Origin: Ichthyophonus hoferi
Taxonomy: Eukaryota; Opisthokonta; Ichthyosporea; Ichthyophonida; Ichthyophonidae
Assembly: GCA_002751075.1 (NCBI GenBank)
Contig: NAOQ01000330.1
Span: 5,727-32,281 of the forward strand
Direction of reading: 5' to 3'
DNA length: 26,555 nucleotides
A program made the translations under genes and the position numbers. Position 1 is the first letter of the stretch; the number at the start of each line of letters is the position of its first letter. This document shows positions 1 through 10,388 of this stretch, piece by piece. Below the pieces are notes generated by a model, which saw nothing but the letters and a program-made list of their open reading frames with translations, made no database searches and had not been told where the DNA came from.

Positions 1-399
1 GATTTAGCCATAATTATTTAATATTATTAGCAATTACTACTGCACATGTAGTCTGGGAAAATACTTGGTGCGACCTATTGGTGTTAAATGGCAATTCAAA
101 ATGATCGATTGAAATTGAATTAGCCAAAGTTAGAGGTCTTGTTTATAAAATAAACCAACCATTTCAGACGTTGTGTTTTAGTCCTGATAACACATTGTTT
201 GGTCATCTTGCCTAAGACCCGTCCTGCTTACTTGTTTATAAATAATAAACATATCTAAACATATCTGTACTTCGTATATGCAAAAGAGCAGGTTTAAGCG
301 CCTCTTAATTCGGTATTCTCTCTACTTCTAAACGAATGTAGATCACAAGAACACGCCTGTCTCTACTCATTATTCCCAAAAGTCTTGAACTATAATTAT
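1..399. other. Intergenic stretch, no gene seen
   Basis: AT-rich sequence with no convincing reading frame, RNA gene or mobile-element signature. It lies downstream of the coding-repeat remnant at about 400-690 on the minus strand, so decayed flanks of that repeat may be present, but I could not recognise them. Confidence 0.5.
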
Positions 400-690
400 T
401 GATTATAGTAATTTGCGGTAGTTCTGGTGACTTGTCCATAGGCTCCAGTTAGGTGTTGTTTGAAAGTGTCTCTTGCTAGAGTTAGTAATAAAAGCAGCTC
501 TTAGCTCTGATTCGCTTTCAATTAAAGGTTGAGACGGGTATGATGTAAGAAGTGTGTATGTTGGTTCTATTCTTAGCTGTCCATAGTAGCTAAAAATACG
601 TGTTATTTGAAGAGGGATTCCTACCTTAATACGCTTAGGTGCGATTGCAGTAATAATGCAATGTGAACAATTAGAGGTACTAAGGTTAGG
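400..690 (-). repeat. Unrecognised coding repeat family, copy 1 (decayed)
   Basis: Read on the minus strand, this stretch encodes a peptide clearly related to the open frame at 7379-7753. Shared blocks are an SHC-x-I-T start, APKRIK (TPKRIK in copy 2), a tyrosine-rich YY..LRI segment and a SESELRA/SGSELRA block. It is also recognisable at DNA level in the same orientation, although diverged. I do not recognise the protein family. This copy is broken. It could be a remnant of a mobile element's structural or accessory gene, or of a host gene family. That it is a dispersed repeat is well supported; its function is unknown. Confidence 0.6.
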
Positions 691-699
691 TATGCGTAA

Positions 700-1309
700 T
701 AAATATTATTACTATCGAAAGTAATTAAATATTTGTAATAACTATTACATATATAGTAGCTGAAATATAGTTGGTGTAATTTGGACCTAAATGAGTCAAG
801 TTTATAAGGAACAAATCCTGTTTATAGATTTCAGATACATTACAATACATTATTCTTCTTTTTCTTTTTTGAAATTTTTAAACATTTTTATTTGATTCAC
901 AAGCATACAGTATTTTGTAATATACTCTCTTTATGTCTATAATTATCTGACATGTTAAAAAAATGCTAATTCGCCATTAAAACCATTAATTATCGCGCCG
1001 ATTCTATTGTAATAAAATATAATAAAAGCAAAAAAAAACAAAAAAATGTATCTATTTATCATTACAGTCCGCAATTATATCACATAGCTTTAAAAATCAA
1101 TCAAAAACATTGGTTCAAAACACGAGAGGAAAAGAAGGCCGATTTGTCCATCTATTACAAATAGATTTGCATATCAACCCAGTTGATTATCTGGATTAAA
1201 ACATAGCCATGATATCATGTCATCCCATCATATATATGAACCTTACATAGCCTTACTTAGTCTAGGGTATGCAGTGCCAATACTATGCTACCCTATATGC
1301 CCTGTTTGT
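700..1309. other. Intergenic stretch, 3' side of the bHLH-Zip gene
   Basis: No gene seen. The part next to 1310 should hold the 3' untranslated region and polyadenylation site of the minus-strand bHLH-Zip gene. I found no textbook AATAAA on that strand close to the stop codon, so the mRNA end cannot be placed. Confidence 0.4.
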
Positions 1310-3036
1310 TTAGCTTGATAGATCTCTTTTCATTTTCATAGCTAGGAGTTTCTCAAACTTGACAGCCAATCTTTCATTTGTGTTTGATAGCATGTTAAGC
1401 TCTGCATTGACATTTGAATTTTGCTTTTTAAGAAATCGAATCTTGGATATGGCATCCGTTATTACGTTCCGTTTGCATAACTTTCCTGGAAGCATCTTTT
1501 TCGAAATGCTGACAGATGAAAGGAGTTCAAATGCTTCATTTAAATTCTTCCTCCGTTTCCTCTCCAATACATTATGAATATGCTTGTTTCTCTCGCGCGG
1601 CTCGGATTGATCGGATTGATCGAGGTTAACTAGACTTCCTATACTTCCTAGACTTGTCTGCTTGGCGGAGTGATTAGTTTTTGGTAGATAGTATATCAGT
1701 GTGCTTCTTGTAGTAATAAGATGCTACATTTATGGCAGAGTAAATCTTTGTAAGTTCATATCCAGAGAATTTTGATCAAGAAAGTTACATGTAATAAGGT
1801 AATTATATAAGTTTATATAAGCTGTAACTATATATATATATATGGGATTGCAGTATGCACTGTCTCACTTAGTGATTGTGATTTATTTGGGTTTAAAAGG
1901 GGAAATAAATGAAAAACTAGGACAGGTTTACAATATTCGTAAACAATACTAACAATACAGAGTTCAAAACATAATTAATTGTCATTGGAAAAACATACCT
2001 AGAAATGAAGAGAAAGATACTAATAAGAAGTAAAGAAAAAATGTAGATATAAATATATATATATATATATATAAATTAAATGATATATAATATTTAATAT
2101 ATGCTAATGGCAGACATATATCTCAAAATAAATGCCTTACTACAGTTTTTAACTGACAATAATAATAATACCTCAAAATATATACATCAAATTTAAATAA
2201 ACAACACGAAAAAACGCCGAAAAGAGTAGAAAAAATGCAAAAAAACATTGGCTTAAGATACAATATATAAAAATATGGGTTCTTACCGTTGTTTGAAGTG
2301 CTGGTGTAGTATAGTTGCTAAGATCTGGTTGTATAGGTAGGGGGAAATGTGGATGGGATAGCTCTGGCATAAGAGAGTCCAAGGGCATGTGATGAGGCAA
2401 GAATTGTGCATGGGGGGACATGCGAGGCTCAGGTAGGTCCATGTTCAGAGGAAGAGGCAAGGCATGTTCACTTACATTCTGTGGCGTGTGATATAATATA
2501 TGTTGTAGATGATCGTCGGGGGATTGCTCTGCCACTGTGTCTGAACAGGTTGGCCGAGAGCAGACTCCACTTTGTAAAATAGTTTTCAGCGCATTTTGTA
2601 TATTTACATTGGTACTTTGGTAAAGACTATTAATACCATTAATGTTTTGAACATGGTGGGTGAATTGAACAATCTCTTCTTGAGTAATAGGATCCATATG
2701 ATTGACAAATGTGGATTTGGTACAAGTGGAACCACGGGGGTCATAATAATTTAACCCAACTCGATTAATCTCAGTACTACTAGGCATCATAGATGAAATG
2801 ATACACGGAGAATCAAAAGGTGTACATGGCTCGCTTATGCAGGGGGTTGTAAGAGGTGTATTGTAAAAACTCATTTCGTTATTGTGGTAAGAAAGAAGGT
2901 CATCTAGGGTGGAGTCAAATGGTCGGGTGGAATAGCTGTATTCTTTGTGTCTATTTGACAGTGATTCCTGTATTTTAGAGGATCCGTGATCCAACATGCC
3001 TAGCATGGCAAATGATACTGAGCCAACTTCATTCAT
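1310..3036 (-). CDS. bHLH-leucine zipper transcription factor, two exons
   Basis: Predicted nuclear DNA-binding regulator. Exon 1 is 3036-2287 (250 codons) and exon 2 is 1657-1310 (115 codons plus stop), total 365 residues. The donor GTAAGA at 2286 and acceptor AAGCAG ending at 1658, about 20 nt after an ACTAAT branch-like sequence, join in phase 0. The ATG at 3036 has an in-frame stop four codons upstream. Residues about 1-250 are low-complexity, with repeated TPC/SPC motifs, an acidic FDSTLDDLLSY patch and a His/Pro-rich end, resembling an activation region. The basic region carries H278, E282 and R286, the H5/E9/R13 pattern of class B bHLH proteins that bind CACGTG. Helix 2 runs into a zipper with residues spaced by seven: L326, V333, L340, L347, L354. 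Such factors bind as dimers. A small extra exon in the 628-bp intron cannot be excluded. Targets are unknown. Confidence 0.85.
1832..2073. repeat. TA microsatellites inside the bHLH-Zip intron
   Basis: Two (TA)n runs, around 1832-1842 and 2053-2073, lie within the predicted intron. They are simple-sequence repeats, likely polymorphic in length. Confidence 0.8.
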
Positions 3037-3953
3037 GTTTCTTCTTCAATTGTCATCAAACAATCTATATTGGCTCTATGCATAAATAACTGTATGTAAA
3101 TAGTCATATATCCTGCTACGGGTTCCTATCGCTTCAGTTCCTTGCTAGTTAACCTACGTATGCTATGTATCTCCGTTACACGCTTCCAAGTTTTTGTATT
3201 TATTTTCGTTCATATAGAGTAATAGCTATAGAATTATTACCGTAATACAGTTATAAGTATAGTCATAAAGTACAAAAAAGGCATACATCAACAAACCTCT
3301 GGTGTTCGACTGATAGTGAAAATAACCGGGACAATCGTTTTAGCCCAAGTAATCTGCAGTTTAAGTGGTGCGTGTTGTTTATTGGAGACGAAAACATCCA
3401 CATGAACTACTATCCAATCATTTGATTGATTTCTTTCTGTTCAGTGGCTTGCCAATAGTTTGAATCTATATGACTATATTGTACTGGTAGTCAAAGTTGG
3501 AGTAAATTACCCAAAACTAGAGAATCTATCTACTACCATAGAAAACTAAATTCCTTAGAAACATACTTAGGCAAAATTTGTTGTTATAATTTTAAATAAT
3601 GAAAAAAAATACTTCATGGGAATAAGCCAATGCTCTATATTGGTATGGAGCTATATGCTTTTTATTTGAAATAAGTAGGCCCAACATATTTTAGCGAAGG
3701 CTGTAAATAATACCATTCGCCAATGGAGTCTCCAATCGTATCCAGGAATTAAATGCTTAATTGTATAATTTTCAATCCAATTTTCACCCTTTGCAAAAAC
3801 AAAAACCTTGTATCTCTGGCCGACTGTGGCCTGAAGCGACTAGGGAATTCACATCACTAATTCGCAACTACATAAGATTTTTATTTAATTTTACAATATT
3901 TTATTATTGGTGTATATAGATATATGTATGTACGTATGCATATGCGTTTATGT

Positions 3954-3993
<40 letters not shown>

Positions 3994-4294
3994 CTGCTTA
4001 TCGGAGAGCTTTAACTGATACTTTTGGATAATTAACTCATATTACGTGTTTGTGCATCATCAAACATAGAACCACCATTGCATCAAACATCATTTTCTAT
4101 AAGGACATGTGCGCTAAACAACAGTGACAACCAGCAAAAGGTTAATTGTTTATTTTCTTAATAGAAACACTGTTAAGGGAAAATAAACACCTTAGATATA
4201 CATTTCATTGGAGTAACAAAATACTTCGTGAAAAACTAAAACATAATTTTGCACCTATATTTCAGTTAAGGTATTTCCTATTGTGCCTGTTATT
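3037..4294. other. Intergenic region upstream of the bHLH-Zip gene
   Basis: No gene seen. This region separates the start of the minus-strand bHLH-Zip gene (3036) from the plus-strand small gene at 4964, so promoters of both are expected between them. It contains the long alternating purine-pyrimidine tract listed separately. There is no clear TATA box in a telling position. Confidence 0.4.
3911..3995. repeat. TA repeat within an alternating purine-pyrimidine tract
   Basis: A perfect (TA) run at 3958-3986 (29 bp) is flanked on both sides by TATG/TACG-type alternating sequence. The whole stretch of roughly 85 bp alternates purine and pyrimidine almost throughout. Such DNA melts or extrudes easily and can slip during replication. 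Confidence 0.8.
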
Positions 4295-4389
4295 AATTAA
4301 CCAATAGAAGTAATGGATTACCATGTAGTATCAGCAATTCCAATTTTGACCAATGTCACTATTACAAACAATATTTCTATTGGTTAATT
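4295..4389. promoter_or_regulatory. 15-bp perfect inverted repeat, each arm with a CCAAT box
   Basis: The left arm AATTAACCAATAGAA (4295-4309) is the exact reverse complement of the right arm TTCTATTGGTTAATT (4375-4389), with a 65-bp spacer. Each arm carries a CCAAT pentamer, one per strand. It lies about 575 bp before the small plus-strand gene at 4964 and about 1.3 kb before the bHLH-Zip start. CCAAT boxes are the known target of the NF-Y/Hap complex. A role here is inferred from sequence only. Confidence 0.5.
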
Positions 4390-4963
4390 ATCTTTCACGG
4401 ATTGTTAATTGGCTGGTAAGGGCACTTAATGTCCCCCTCGACTCGTAATATATGAATCGCCCATATTAAACATCAAAATACAAACAGTGTAGAATCGAGC
4501 ATTGTAAATTTAATACATTATATATAAATTAATACTGCATGCTATACCACTAATATTTAGATAATATTATTTTGCATATTTTATCTGCTTGAATTATTTT
4601 CTTACAAACAATCGACTTATTGGTCTTAACAATGCGCAAGCTTGAAATATTGAAAAATTACCAACCCCGACATATCATAAAATACACTGGGGTCTAGTCT
4701 AATAGTTTTATTGCACCACCAGGTTTTGTTTGTTTTTTTTAAAAAAATCCCATCTGTTTTAAGACCTAAAATAAATTTTAACAGGATCATATCTCTTAAT
4801 AATAAATGAATGTTTACTTGCATATGAGTTAGTGCCAATATATATTTTGATGCTACATTTAGTAGATTTAATAGCCCTGACTTTTTATTATTATATGGAA
4901 GTGGGAACTTTCCTTAAAAAAAGCACATATTCTTTAAGGTTCTTTTTTTTTAATATTGCCTGG

Positions 4964-5161
4964 ATGGAGCAAAGGGATCTATTTTCAGTGAAAAAAAGAA
5001 TACTACAACAAGTAGCAAATAAGACTAGCCCTACCGTAAGAAGATATCAAAGCTCTAACCACAGCCGTATTGTGCTCAGTGAATCATATCGAGAGGTTTT
5101 GAGAGACACCAGAAGGTACTTCCATAGGGTGTCCCAGGGACGATCCCGTGGACGGTGGTAA
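4964..5161 (+). CDS. Small basic protein, unknown function
   Basis: A 65-residue frame starting MEQRDLF and ending SQGRSRGRW. It is strongly basic, with KK, RR and a C-terminal RSRGR cluster, and has no signal peptide or membrane segment. Its codon use is balanced and richer in G/C third positions than the flanking DNA, which supports real coding. The frame stays open upstream to 4832, but that extension is low-complexity (YYY, FFFF), so I chose the ATG at 4964. Alternatively the T-rich run just before it could be a polypyrimidine tract ahead of an acceptor near 4969 (ATGGAG), which would make this the last exon of a spliced gene; I found no good upstream exon. An A/T hairpin follows the stop by 73 bp. 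I do not recognise the family. A nucleic-acid or ribosome-associated role would fit the charge, but that is only a guess. Confidence 0.55.
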   Translation: MEQRDLFSVKKRILQQVANKTSPTVRRYQSSNHSRIVLSESYREVLRDTRRYFHRVSQGRSRGRW

Positions 5162-5234
5162 AACAAAATATATGTGTAGCATCCAAATATAAAGTCTTGC
5201 GACAATTATATATTTATTTTTGTCTTCGAAAAAT

Positions 5235-5269
5235 AAAAAAATTATAATTAATTAAATTATAATTTTTTT
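5235..5269 (+). terminator. A/T hairpin with 14-bp perfect stem after the small basic gene
   Basis: The arms AAAAAAATTATAAT (5235-5248) and ATTATAATTTTTTT (5256-5269) pair perfectly around a 7-base loop, with an AAATAAA just before and inside the left arm. Placement 73 bp after the stop at 5161 suits an mRNA 3' end signal, but A/T palindromes are frequent in such DNA. Confidence 0.4.
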
Positions 5270-7378
5270 ACATTTATATCCAGATAATATATATATTATT
5301 GCACAGTATATATTCAGTACCAGTAATATCTTTGGTGAAGAGAAATGACTGGCCCAATAAGCATATTAGCGCTAATTGGATTACTTAATGATCCAATAAT
5401 AATATGATCTATTTATTTAAAGATCAATTGGATCTAACCAATAAAAATATATCATGTGCACCAATAACCAAATTTGGTAAGAATAAGAATATAATGACAA
5501 ATAAAACAGGTATACGTACACATAATAATCGTAAATCATAGAGAATCGTGTCGGATTCTATATAATATTAAAAAAAATAGAATGACAAAATAAAGTAGTA
5601 CCAATAATTAAATACTTATTATCTTGATAATATTGTTCCATCAATTAACGAAACTTGATCAGATAAATACCCAAGTATCTGTAGGACATCCCACGCAATT
5701 TTATTTAAAAAATTCGCAAAAGAATGGCATCTGGTATTTTTTAAAACAATATACGAACAGAGCCTTTGAAAATTGTTTAAAGAAACTCGACTTCATAAAC
5801 TAATAAATTGTGACAGAAAAATATTTTAAGAATAAAAGACAAAGTAATAGTATGAGAAACCATGACAAAAACTAAGTAAAGCGACTGAAATTGGAATTAA
5901 TATCGAATACCTTTAATCGAGTAATAGACAAATACTAGTGGCTAATGATTGGATTATTAAAATTATAAACTTTAAATTATTTATACTACACCCAGGGGCC
6001 ATTTGTATTGGCTAAAATGACCAGTGCTTCGTGATTTATATGTAGTAAACCTTGATAGATTATTGCTTAACACTTATAGCAATGTTATTTCAGGCAACTA
6101 TGACGGTACTCAAAATACGTATGTTCTCACGCTCTAAATTAGTTAGGCTAATTATTGTAAAAATAGAATTATCTTGCTAGTATGCTCTAAAGCATTCCAG
6201 TGTCAGCATATATAGCAGGAAACAATACCTAGACAAGTTGCCACCTTAAGCCTTAGACATTCATTTATGGAATGATATGAATAAAATATATTCCTAGAAA
6301 AAAAAATAGTACACTATTACAAATACACTAATAGGATTGGTGTACCTGCTATGCTTTTTTGTTTTGTTTTTTGTAATATTAGTGACAATGCTTTTTGACT
6401 GCAGTCCTGGTGAGTGACCTTAATCATTACCCGCAGTTTATTAGTAGTCATTAATATGGATTATCTCTATTGGCTCTTGAAATGGCTAAGGCTAAGAGCG
6501 TAGATTATTGGTAGTGTATTAAGACTATACAACTGGATAAAACGGTTGGGGTTGTTTACTGATTGGTCTGGGCAAATTTATTATTGCTGCAATACAATAA
6601 AGCATGTAGTAAAAGTGTAATTTATCTTTACAATAATTTATACACCTTTCTATAAACAATATTATTAATATCTAATGCACTTAATACATATATTTGTTAT
6701 ATTTAATAGCATAGGGATATATGAGATAATAGTTATTTGAATTCTTCCCCTATGTATAAACTATAAACAACAGTAAGCTCTGAAATACGATTAGTCAGAA
6801 TAGAATAAAATCTTTAGTTGACCAGATTTCTATTCGTTAAAAAGATTACAATATATTATTCTTTTGGTTTACATTTATAAGTTATTCTACAATAAAAATA
6901 AACTAACAATTGTATTGTATTATTTTAACTCAACCATATTTTAGATTTACTGTGACAAATAGAATATGTGTACATATATATATATACATTCCCGAAAGGA
7001 TTTCCTATTATGCATACAATAATACTCGAGTCACACCTTCAATTACTCTTTCTATTTTTATCTTTCTCTTTCTCTATCTATCTCGACCATGCATAGTGAC
7101 CAGTCCTTGAATGGAAATTGGTAAACAATACAATCTTGCATTACTTACTATTCTATGTTGTAACAATTTTTTTCAAGAAAAAAAAAAACCAACCACCTGT
7201 TCATATTTGTTGACTAGACTAACAATTAAACAATGTTTACTAGATAATTTTCCTTTTTGATACTATACTATATATAATATAGTATACAATAACGTATGTG
7301 TTTCCAGTCATTCCTACGTCTGAATCACTTAGTTGTACCAGCAGACTTAACTCCCAATATATCGTAATATTAATATTT
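5270..7378. other. Intergenic stretch of about 2.1 kb, no gene seen
   Basis: Very AT-rich. The short frames here (for example one around 6910-7110) are made of low-complexity IYIYIY and leucine/serine repeats and are not convincing. Scattered ATTGG/CCAAT pentamers occur. An imperfect A/T palindrome lies near 7260-7290. No RNA gene or mobile-element signature was recognised. Confidence 0.5.
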
Positions 7379-7753
7379 CTAGCAACCTATGGTGGTTCTA
7401 GTAACTTGTTCACAGGCTTTAGGGGCTCCCATTATGTGTTTAGAAGTTTCTCTTGCTAGGCTAACATTAGAGACAGCCCTTAACTCTGATCCACTTTTAA
7501 TAAAAAGTTCAGAGGAGTGTGATGCACGAGTAGGCGTACATAATGTTTGTATCCTTAGGCGTCTATAGTAGTCTTCTATTAATTGAGAAGTAATTCCTTC
7601 TTTAATACGCTTAGGTGTGGTTGTAGTAATAGAACAGTGTGAAGCGTGAACAATCAGCGAGAGGGGGTAAGGCTGAGTGTATTTAATAATTGTTGGTAGA
7701 TGCATTAATGTAAAAGGCGTGTACAGCTTAGCTGTGCAATTTCGTATAGTCAT
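7379..7753 (-). repeat. Unrecognised coding repeat family, copy 2 (longest open frame)
   Basis: A 124-residue frame, the best-preserved of four related stretches in this window. Blocks shared with the copies at 400-690, about 13990-14429 and 22395-22700 are SHC-x-ITTTTPKRIK, EDYYRRLRI, SGSELRA and a terminal CEQV-TRTT. Hydrophobic and Ser/Thr-rich parts alternate, and no catalytic motif or membrane helix stands out. I do not recognise the family. Repetition with better protein than DNA conservation suggests that the sequence was once under coding constraint, either in a mobile element or in a host family. Whether this frame is expressed is unknown. Confidence 0.6.
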
Positions 7754-8778
7754 AGTTTATTTACCCTGATCATATAAGACCAGACTGTGCTAGGTCAAAG
7801 TGGGAATTTTAACATCATTTTTCACATGTGATTAGTCGAATTATATTAAAGCTGTAATAAGTTTTAGGGTTTTTTATAGTTTTATCACATTCGGTCTTAC
7901 CACACATGGAGTGAAACTATCAGGCTGAGGCTTGTTTCCGTCAGTTCAAGGATAATTAGAAATATACACGTGTCAATTAGATTTTAACTAATGACTATTT
8001 AAGATTGGCATTGAAACGAGAAAAATATTTGGTAAACGTACGTTGTCTTTACTTTAAAATCATTGCCCTGACAATGACACACGTCAGTTGGTGGGCTTTA
8101 CATATATACATATACGAGTGTTTAACTCCAGAATATCACTATAGCAAATCTATGTTATATATATATGGTACCGTATATGCTTGGTAAACCTTTAACAGAT
8201 ATATTCCAAATCGTTGGTTTTTAGTAGCAAGCATTAGCCCGGAATTCCTTAGTATATACATTGTCGACTGGCTTGCCAATCATGTATATTCTACCTATAT
8301 AATATCATTTCTTCTCACTCCTTCACCAGAAAACATGGTATGTACCCTTGTATGTGCAAGACATATTCTTATTGCTAAATAAGTGGAAGTTAAGGGGTAA
8401 GCCCATATTTTTTATGAAAGCAGGAGAGCGCAGTTGATTGGGCAGTCAATCGTTACCTAATACTCTTATTTTATCCGCATGAGAACCTCCAATTGGTTGT
8501 TATTTTTATATACCTGATCCTAATAAAGGTAGCCTATTTTAAGCCTTCATTACTCCAGTGGCAAGCAAGCTAGTATAAGTGTACATATTATTGGTCAGAC
8601 TAAATTGATTGGCACTAGTTCTGACAACAATATTATTCTTTTAAAAAATATAAAAATAAATTCACAAATTATTGTTTCTTTATTTATAGAAATTCCGACT
8701 AAATGGTGGTTACAGGTATATATAGCATCTGATAAATCTGATAGTTAACTACAGCTTCAACGCATGTCAATCTTATAA
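7754..8778. other. Intergenic stretch with a dispersed repeat, no gene seen
   Basis: It holds the dispersed repeat at 8005-8096 (listed separately). Towards its end, on the minus strand, an AATAAA near 8680-8690 suits the 3' end of the small gene at 8779-8991. The plus frame 8005-8187 is low-complexity in its second half and lies on the repeat, so it is not called. Confidence 0.45.
8005..8096 (+). repeat. Dispersed non-coding repeat, copy a
   Basis: This aligns in the same orientation with 20691-20788. Shared blocks in order are TT(G/A)G(C/T)ATTG, AAACG(A/G)GAAAAATAT, GG(T/C)AAAC, TGTCTTT and CTGACAATGAC, followed by a GTC/GG-rich end, with small length differences between blocks. I judge about three quarters identity by eye. 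No reading frame is shared through the whole length. The ends of the repeat unit are not defined. Confidence 0.5.
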
Positions 8779-8991
8779 TTAGTTTCTGTCCATGTGCTTT
8801 TTCTTGTAGACTGATACAAAATCCAACAGGGGTAGTACCGAATATGCCATTATTCCACTTGCTCCTAGCGCTCCAAAATTGTAGGAACCTTTTGAATCAT
8901 GAGATTGCACAATGCATTCAGGAATTGTAATCTTCTTTTGATTATATCTAATGACGGATTGAGATGGAGTTTCACTTCTCTTTAATGCCAT
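8779..8991 (-). CDS. Small protein with one membrane-like segment, unknown function
   Basis: A 70-residue frame starting MALKRSETP and ending KKKHMDRN. The N-terminal half is polar and basic. Residues about 38-60 form one hydrophobic, Gly/Ala-containing segment (FGALGASGIMAYSVLPLLDF) followed by a lysine-rich tail, a layout typical of small single-pass proteins, for example small subunits of mitochondrial membrane complexes. I cannot match it to a named subunit. Codon use looks coding. On the same strand, an AATAAA-type signal follows the stop by roughly 90-100 bp. The copia LTR of block 1 lies close upstream of the start, so the promoter may have been disturbed. An upstream exon cannot be excluded. 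Confidence 0.55.
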   Translation of the reverse strand: MALKRSETPSQSVIRYNQKKITIPECIVQSHDSKGSYNFGALGASGIMAYSVLPLLDFVSVYKKKHMDRN

Positions 8992-9079
8992 GCCTACTAC
9001 TAACAGTCCATTTTATTGTACTTAGCGTTTTTATTTTACTACATATATAATCAGGATCCAGAGTAAGTTTGTGTATGCT

Positions 9080-9554
9080 TGTTATATATTTGTTGATTTG
9101 GGTTAGCACGAGTTAACCATGTGATAATCACTTGAAGTAACATATTATCTAATGGAGCTCAACATGTCTGTGTGCACTAACATGTTTATACAAACAAATC
9201 ATTCAATAATTATTCAAAGAATTAATCAGAAACTTATATATTATATGCCTCATTAATCACCATGTGTACAAATCAAATCCAATGGCCACTATTTAAAACT
9301 ATGGTAATATTTACTCTAGACTGCACTTAACATCCAGTTTTAATTAAATATAATTACTGACATCATGAAATTAATTAATTAATACTAATTGTTGCCTAAA
9401 TCCCAATTACTAATTAAAACCTTATTCTAAATGCTTCTTAGCATTCAGAAATTTAATGCTATATGAACAATAAATATTTAAACAAGACATCGTAAAAAAG
9501 GTTTTAGCTAAACACTAGTAGGGGTTGAAATACTTTGACACTCCCTCTGCATCC
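9080..9554 (-). mobile_element. 3' LTR start and polypurine tract of copia element 1
   Basis: Directly after the RNase H end, the minus strand carries a purine-rich tract (GGATGCAGAGGGAG, 9554-9541) followed at once by TGTCAAAG, the expected layout of a polypurine tract and the start of a 3' LTR at 9540. The LTR runs towards lower coordinates. Its far end is not fixed; a CA dinucleotide context near 9079 is one candidate. This start differs from the TGTTGAAGG family found nested in the element. Old fossil sequence. Confidence 0.45.
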
Positions 9555-9898
9555 CTGCATACTTGTGAGAATGTTATTTACTTATCCTTGGTTAAGATCC
9601 GGTAGGCATTCATAAATTAAGCTGGAGCTAGGGCCATGGTGAGAACGTCTGCTATCCAGTTATAGGTTGTATAGGTTCAGATTAACTTAATGTCACTGTC
9701 TTCATTTCTCATGGATTCCTTGGCATAATAGCGCTTTACAAAGATGTGCTGTGCGTTTTTAATTATCCTATTGTTTTTTAAGATTCTAATCATTGACAGA
9801 TTGCTCTCATAAACGGTTACTGGATCTGTCTGTAGGTCAACACTCTCTAAAACACTAGATGCCCATACAATCTCATGGACATCTGCACTAGGTGTAAT

Positions 9899-10388
9899 TG
9901 TAAGGAATCATAGATCTCAGTTTGGCTAAGAAGCTTCTTCTGAGATCGCGAGAATTGCATCTAAGTGCAATTGGAGACGTCGCTGATGAACAAGTCACCA
10001 GCTGAGCCTTTACTCCATTTCTTGATACGAGATCCCTTTCGAGTGGTCTCGTTGATTTCCTTGTTAGGGTTAGAATATGGGGCAGACTCCATATTCTATC
10101 TTCTATTGGAATAGAAGGATCAATTAAGGAATAGTTTTATGGAAGATGCTATTCTTATCTGAGCAAAATAGAAAGAAAAAATGTATCTTTATCAGAATAA
10201 AACAGAACTTGTATTTTAAGTTTCCAAGATATACAAAGCTAGCGTCCAGCACTTACTTTTATACTGGATTACCTTTTATTAAGTTGCAAATTGAGATTGG
10301 TTAATAGATTCCGATTAGAATAAAATCGATTACTATTTGTTGGGCCAATAACATCTTAATGCCGTGAATTTATGAAATTCAGGCTATG
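9899..10388 (-). mobile_element. Partial LTR of the TGTTGAAGG family, minus strand
   Basis: The reverse complement matches the right-hand two thirds of the solo LTR at 11097-11900. It has an upstream block ending in GTTATTGG, a TATAAAAG box at 10263-10256, the ATGGAGTCTGCC start at 10092 and the terminal CCTTACA ending at 9899. The distance from ATG to LTR end is 194 bp, identical to the solo copy. It sits between RT and RNase H sequence of copia element 1, in the same orientation as that element. The left part of the LTR was not recognised. Fossil. Confidence 0.75.

Noticed and set aside
1359-1577. 72-residue plus-strand frame
   Set aside because: Antisense shadow of the bHLH-Zip exon.
4626-4838. 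70-residue minus-strand frame
   Set aside because: Composition as in random AT-rich DNA, with no motif, no neighbouring signals and no repeat support.
8005-8187. 60-residue frame starting like the gene at 8779-8991 (MALKR)
   Set aside because: It starts at TTG, lies on a dispersed repeat and turns into TA-rich low-complexity sequence; the similar start is coincidence.
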